Assembly: GCA_024998685.1 (NCBI GenBank)
Contig: JACOEH010000002.1
Location: 123,826-187,825, forward strand
Source of the DNA: Nitrospira sp.
Lineage (GTDB): Bacteria > Nitrospirota > Nitrospiria > Nitrospirales > Nitrospiraceae
DNA: 64,000 nucleotides
Reading direction: 5' to 3'
Positions 60,204 through 64,000 of the stretch are shown one piece after another (the stretch's first letter is position 1; every line of letters starts with the position of its first letter). A program made the position numbers and the translations under genes. The notes under the pieces were generated by a model. It ran no database searches. It was not told the origin of the DNA and saw only the letters and a program-made list of their open reading frames with translations.

Positions 60204-63200
60204 ATGTTTCGCCGAGCATGCATCGCGGCACGGCACCACATATCCACCGGGCTCCTGTTATTTGCGTTGTTGACTCTTGTGGTAGTGGGTCACAGCGCAT
60301 CGGCCTTGGCAGCCTGCGAGCCAAGTGCCGATCAGGCCTCCTTTTACACGGATGCCAACTTCCGCGGATCTTGCGTGGTGAGAGACGTCGGCGAGTTCCC
60401 GAATGCCGAGGCGATCGGTCTTCCCAACGATTCCATTTCGTCGCTCAGGGTGGGAGCCAATGTGCAGGTCATTGTGTGCAAAGACACGAATTTCGGAGGG
60501 GATTGCATCCGTCTCGATCGCGACGTGAGTTTTCTCAACGATAGGCGTGTCGGGAACGATGCTGTCACGTCGCTCAGGGTTCAGGCCATCGGGACTAATC
60601 AGTGCCCACCCGGGCCCAATCAAGTGTCGTTCTATACCAATGCCGATTTCTTGGGTTCGTGCGTCACGCGTGATGTCGGTGACTACCCGACCGGGGACAG
60701 CATCGGCCTGCCCAATGATTCGATCTCCTCCATTCGTGTGGGCGTCGGGGCCCAAGTCTTGGCCTGCGCGGATGAGAATTTTGGAGGTCGGTGCGAGGTC
60801 ATCACCGGCAGTCCTGCTAATCTGGCCACGACCGCCGTCGGCAACGACCAAATCACGTCCGCGAGGGTACAGCCCATCGAAGCTCCGCCTCCATGCATGC
60901 CAGGACCGCAGACTATAGCGGTCTATGTCGACGCCAACTTCGCAGGTTTATGTCGCCTGCTCCCGGTCGGCGACTTTCCCACCGCGACATCGACCGGTCT
61001 GCCGAACGATTCCATCTCTTCGATTCGCGTGGGCCCGGGGGCCGAAATTCACGTGTGCGAGCACGAGTTTTATAGCGGAACATGCAGTCTGCTGACTTCC
61101 GATACGTCATTCCTCGGTAACACCGCGGTTGGGAATGACCGCATCACGTCCGCCAGGGTACGAATCCAGGGGGAATCCTTGTGTCCCACCGGCGACTCGC
61201 AGGCGACGTTCTTCGGTGACTGGAAGTTCAACGGTCCCTGCAGTTCCTTGAATGTCGGCCAATTTCCCACGGCCACCAGCACGGGATTGGCGAATGACTC
61301 GATTTCGTCGTTTCGACTGGGCCGGAACGTGGAGGTGGTGGTGTGCCGAGATGAAAATTTCGGTGGCACGTGCCAGACCTTTACGCAGGACATCGCCGAC
61401 ATGACCGCACAGGCCGTGGGAAACGATCAAATTACGTCGATCACGGTGAGGCCGCGTCGCCCCGAACCGCGAGCTGCCGTGTGTCCATCGGAGCGCCACA
61501 TCGTCACGATCGACAGCCCTACTGATCTCGACAAGCTCGTGGCAGCAGTGAGAACGCCCAATACGATTGTCTTGTTAGCGGCGAACCTCGATATGGATGT
61601 CTCCAGCATCGCGCAAGAGGGTGAACCGGTCCTGCGTCTCGGTCGATGTGTCACCTTAGCTAGTTACATCCCGCCGCTCACGTCGGTGGCCTCAGCGATA
61701 CCCGTCTCGGCGCGTTCTCCCAACTCGCCAGGTCCAATACTGCGTATGAGCCAGCAGATCAACGGGGGCTTAATTGACGCAACGTGCAATAGCGACCTTG
61801 ATGGAGATGGAGCGAGAATCTCAGGCTTTCGCGTCTTTGGACCGACCTTTGACGATCAGCAGACGGATAATAAGGGCATCACCATCACAGGCTGCCATGA
61901 TGTCGAAATCTCGAACATGGAAGTCGCCGGATGGGGTGTGGCGGCCATAGACGTGAGGGATCCGGATGTCGGTCCGGGCATTCCGGATCACGATCTGGAC
62001 CCGATCCGCGTCTTGATCCACGACAATTATGTCCACCACAATCAAAGGAAATCAGTTGATGGCCATGCTTTCGGTTATGGGGTCGTGACCGGCCAGGCCG
62101 GATGGTCGAGGATCTATCAGAATGTGTTCGACTTCAACCGCCATTCGGTCGCGGCAGGGGCCGAGATGGGCGGCTACCAGGCAGAACGCAACCTGATCCT
62201 CAAAGGTGGTGGCTTCCAGGGAACGTTTTTTCAGCGAGATACTCATGTCTTCGACATCCATGGTACCGATAGCTGCGGCCTCGGCGACCACAACTGTGGC
62301 GCCGCAGGCCGCACGTCGCTGTTTCGCGACAACACCTTTCAGTATAAAAAGACGACAGACATTAAGATTCGGGGTAATCCGACGAATCTCGCAACCATCG
62401 ATCACAATGTCTTTGTCCGGTCTGACCGGGGTGCCGCGATCGAACTCGCCGAGGATTGCTGCACGGTGAAAATATTGGATAACAATCTCTACGACGTGGA
62501 GACATTCGGTCACTATGGAGTGTGCGACCTGGATGGGGATGGGATCGACGATCTGTTTCTGCCGACCGGCGTCACCTGGTGGTTTTCGAGCCAAGGCACA
62601 TACCCATGGACCTATTTGAAGCGGGACGACAGTGAGTCGAACAACCTTCGCCTGGGATCTTTCGATGGCACCACTCGCTGCGGGGTGATGTCTGACACCG
62701 TGACTGGACTCTGGCGAGTGTCGTCCGGGGGGAAGGACGAATGGAAAGAACTCGGGACATTTGGGCACAGATTGAGCGAGGTGCAATTCGGGCGCTTCGA
62801 CCCGAACCAGCGCGATAATCGGCCCGGCGTCAAAAAACCAGACACCCACGCCTTCTGGCGAAATCCCGATGGGCAATGGTTCGTCACCCCGCTCTCGCGT
62901 CCTGACTGGCAGCTCGTGGGAAGCTCCAGCACGCCGTTCAGCGAGCTTCGCTTCGGCGACTTCAACGGCGACGGTGTCACGGATGTGCTGGCGAATATCG
63001 GTGGCCATTGGTCAGTGTCCGATTCGGCACGAGAAGGATGGCGGACCTTGAACTCGTCGCTAAATGATCCGGTTGGTGATACCGGTATCTTCGTTGCCAA
63101 CTTGGATCAGGATGACAATATGGACGATATTCTCAAATTGGAAGTGAAGAACGTGACCCAAGGCGCACCCGGCATTGAGCCGACGGAGCTGACCTTCGAG

Positions 63201-63437
63201 GTTACGTGGTGGCGGTCGAAGAACGGCACGGAGCTGTGGAATGTATGGAGCACCTCTACCACACAGTTTCCGAATCACAACCCCGACTTCGAGATTCCCA
63301 CCCATGGATTCGTTGGGCGGTTTGGTGGAGCGGGGGCGTTTGCGACATTAATGATCGATGAAAATCGAATCGGGCACTTTCAAAGCGTAGGTCAGGGCGG
63401 TTCGTCGATCAGATGGAGAAGTTTGTTTCCCTACTGA
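60204..63437 (+). CDS. Secreted protein with beta/gamma-crystallin repeats and a beta-helix
   Basis: 1077 residues from ATG 60204 (AAAAGGAG box). Signal peptide 1-36 (LLLFALLTLVVVGHSASALA). Residues 38-430 are four two-motif beta/gamma-crystallin-like domains, each with ASFYTDANFRGSCVVRDVG (F/Y-x-x-x-x-F/Y-x-G-x-C) and LPNDSISSLRVG; similar lens-type domains in bacteria bind calcium. Residues 440-800 resemble a right-handed beta-helix/pectate-lyase-like fold (TIDSPTDLDKLVAAVRTPNTIVLL, GITITGCHDVEISNMEVAGWG, VLIHDNYVHHNQ). The last 280 residues carry FG-GAP-like loops (DLDGDGIDDLFLP, GDFNGDGVTDVLANI). A role in surface polysaccharide binding or breakdown is plausible. Confidence 0.78.
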   Translation: MFRRACIAARHHISTGLLLFALLTLVVVGHSASALAACEPSADQASFYTDANFRGSCVVRDVGEFPNAEAIGLPNDSISSLRVGANVQVIVCKDTNFGGDCIRLDRDVSFLNDRRVGNDAVTSLRVQAIGTNQCPPGPNQVSFYTNADFLGSCVTRDVGDYPTGDSIGLPNDSISSIRVGVGAQVLACADENFGGRCEVITGSPANLATTAVGNDQITSARVQPIEAPPPCMPGPQTIAVYVDANFAGLCRLLPVGDFPTATSTGLPNDSISSIRVGPGAEIHVCEHEFYSGTCSLLTSDTSFLGNTAVGNDRITSARVRIQGESLCPTGDSQATFFGDWKFNGPCSSLNVGQFPTATSTGLANDSISSFRLGRNVEVVVCRDENFGGTCQTFTQDIADMTAQAVGNDQITSITVRPRRPEPRAAVCPSERHIVTIDSPTDLDKLVAAVRTPNTIVLLAANLDMDVSSIAQEGEPVLRLGRCVTLASYIPPLTSVASAIPVSARSPNSPGPILRMSQQINGGLIDATCNSDLDGDGARISGFRVFGPTFDDQQTDNKGITITGCHDVEISNMEVAGWGVAAIDVRDPDVGPGIPDHDLDPIRVLIHDNYVHHNQRKSVDGHAFGYGVVTGQAGWSRIYQNVFDFNRHSVAAGAEMGGYQAERNLILKGGGFQGTFFQRDTHVFDIHGTDSCGLGDHNCGAAGRTSLFRDNTFQYKKTTDIKIRGNPTNLATIDHNVFVRSDRGAAIELAEDCCTVKILDNNLYDVETFGHYGVCDLDGDGIDDLFLPTGVTWWFSSQGTYPWTYLKRDDSESNNLRLGSFDGTTRCGVMSDTVTGLWRVSSGGKDEWKELGTFGHRLSEVQFGRFDPNQRDNRPGVKKPDTHAFWRNPDGQWFVTPLSRPDWQLVGSSSTPFSELRFGDFNGDGVTDVLANIGGHWSVSDSAREGWRTLNSSLNDPVGDTGIFVANLDQDDNMDDILKLEVKNVTQGAPGIEPTELTFEVTWWRSKNGTELWNVWSTSTTQFPNHNPDFEIPTHGFVGRFGGAGAFATLMIDENRIGHFQSVGQGGSSIRWRSLFPY

Positions 63438-63497
63438 TCGGCGATGTGGAGGAATACCTCAAAAACGGAATTTAAACTCGGCGGAAGGCAGCACGAC

Positions 63498-63611
63498 ATG
63501 GCCAACAGCATGTTCAACGTAGTGGATTGGGGCAACCCAGATAATATCTCACCGGCGGTCGTGACGGCCAATACAGAGGCCAGCTGTCACTCGGCTCGGG
63601 CGGAAATCTGA
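63498..63611 (+). CDS. Very small hypothetical protein
   Basis: 37 residues with GGAAGG before the ATG, reading MANSMFNVVDWGNPDN. It overlaps nothing and precedes the ORF at 63613 by 1 bp. Weak candidate; it may be the remains of a longer gene. Confidence 0.3.
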   Translation: MANSMFNVVDWGNPDNISPAVVTANTEASCHSARAEI

Positions 63612-63612
63612 G

Positions 63613-63771
63613 ATGTGGTTGGTCTCGGACGGGCCGGTGCAAGCCTGGGCGGGGTACTGTGCGCCAGATATGGCGGCGCTGAACGGCTCCACGTATCAAC
63701 TATTCGATGGGAAGGATGCCAAGACGATGTTCTATGTCTGCGTAGGCGGAGCGTGGGTGGGCATCGCCTAG
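63613..63771 (+). CDS. Small hypothetical protein
   Basis: 52 residues, too short to be conspicuous. The sequence (LVSDGPVQAWAGYCAPDMAA, LFDGKDAKTMFYVCVGGAWV) has two Cys and a beta-like pattern ending in VGGAWVGIA, resembling a short surface or tail-collar domain with a disulfide. No clear ribosome binding site, so translation may be coupled to the upstream stop codon. Confidence 0.4.
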   Translation: MWLVSDGPVQAWAGYCAPDMAALNGSTYQLFDGKDAKTMFYVCVGGAWVGIA

Positions 63772-63923
63772 CGGGCGAGACCGCACTCCGGTCGAGACGA
63801 TTTCAAGGAGCTCATGCTGGCGCTGCGTGCTTGGTACCCGATTCGGCGGTAGTTGGGAATAGAGGAAAAGCGGAACAGTGGGTTTGGCGATTCATTCTGG
63901 GGTATCTATAGCCAAACCCATAA

Positions 63924-64000
63924 TCATTGATAGGCCTTCACGATTTGGTCGATGGAAGCGGTTTCCTGATATTCTCGGTGTTTCTTGAGCGCAGCGAAGT
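63924..64000 (-). CDS. 3' end of a - strand gene (partial at window edge)
   Basis: Reading from the right edge, one frame gives FAALKKHREYQETASIDQIVKAYQ and a TGA at 63926-63924. The amphipathic composition looks like a true C-terminal helix, while the other two frames look random or contain a stop. Too short for identification. Confidence 0.45.
   Translation of the reverse strand, partial: FAALKKHREYQETASIDQIVKAYQ

Overview
The window looks like chromosomal DNA of a Nitrospira-type bacterium (Nitrospirota). This is inferred from gene content, not from a marker gene: a guanidine-I riboswitch, an APC transporter and a guanidinase-like ureohydrolase stand together, a combination I associate with complete ammonia oxidisers of the genus Nitrospira. 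There is no rRNA or tRNA to confirm it.

Region 1 (1-19.0 kb, visibly more GC-rich than the rest) is the structural half of an HK97/lambda-type siphophage, all on the + strand. It holds a portal fused to a MuF domain (5' end outside the window), prohead protease, major capsid, head-tail connectors, two related tail-tube proteins, tail assembly chaperones (probably a gpG/gpGT-type frameshift), tape measure, a tail hub with glycine-rich extension, a fibre, and a lone gene resembling the defence-associated DUF3780 family. No terminase, integrase, repressor or lysis gene is visible. Seven hairpin elements built from degenerate 9-bp units (GTYTNTYTB, with the complement in the other arm) lie between and even inside these phage genes; I do not recognise the family.

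Region 2 (19.0-30.1 kb) starts at the phage/host junction with a 5'-truncated PilB/GspE ATPase. It continues with a PilZ protein (- strand) and a minor-pilin operon: FimT/GspH, PilV, PilW, PilX (apparently frameshifted near its 3' end), a small exported protein, PilY1 and a lipoprotein with PKD/cadherin-like domains.

Region 3 (30.1-43.3 kb) is housekeeping and envelope: phoH-ybeY-ftsY, a double-receiver response regulator, an M1 peptidase, a TolB-like propeller and a PAP2 phosphatase on +. On - there is a GT2 / LABN / ArnT-like glycosyltransferase operon and an exported protein. A MidA-like methyltransferase is divergent from these.

Region 4 (43.3-46.7 kb) is a guanidine-use locus: ykkC-type guanidine-I aptamer, a hairpin that pairs with the ribosome binding site, APC permease, and a nickel/manganese ureohydrolase of guanidinase type. 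Predicted flow is guanidine import, then hydrolysis to urea and ammonium.

Region 5 (46.9-64 kb) is accessory: an AbrB-Doc toxin-antitoxin pair, a giant FG-GAP-phospholipase C-like protein with recently duplicated repeats, a TIR-NTPase-TM-formylglycine-enzyme-like fusion protein (candidate defence or signalling protein), an MFS transporter, a decayed stretch, and a secreted beta/gamma-crystallin-beta-helix protein. The window ends in small ORFs and the 3' end of a - strand gene.
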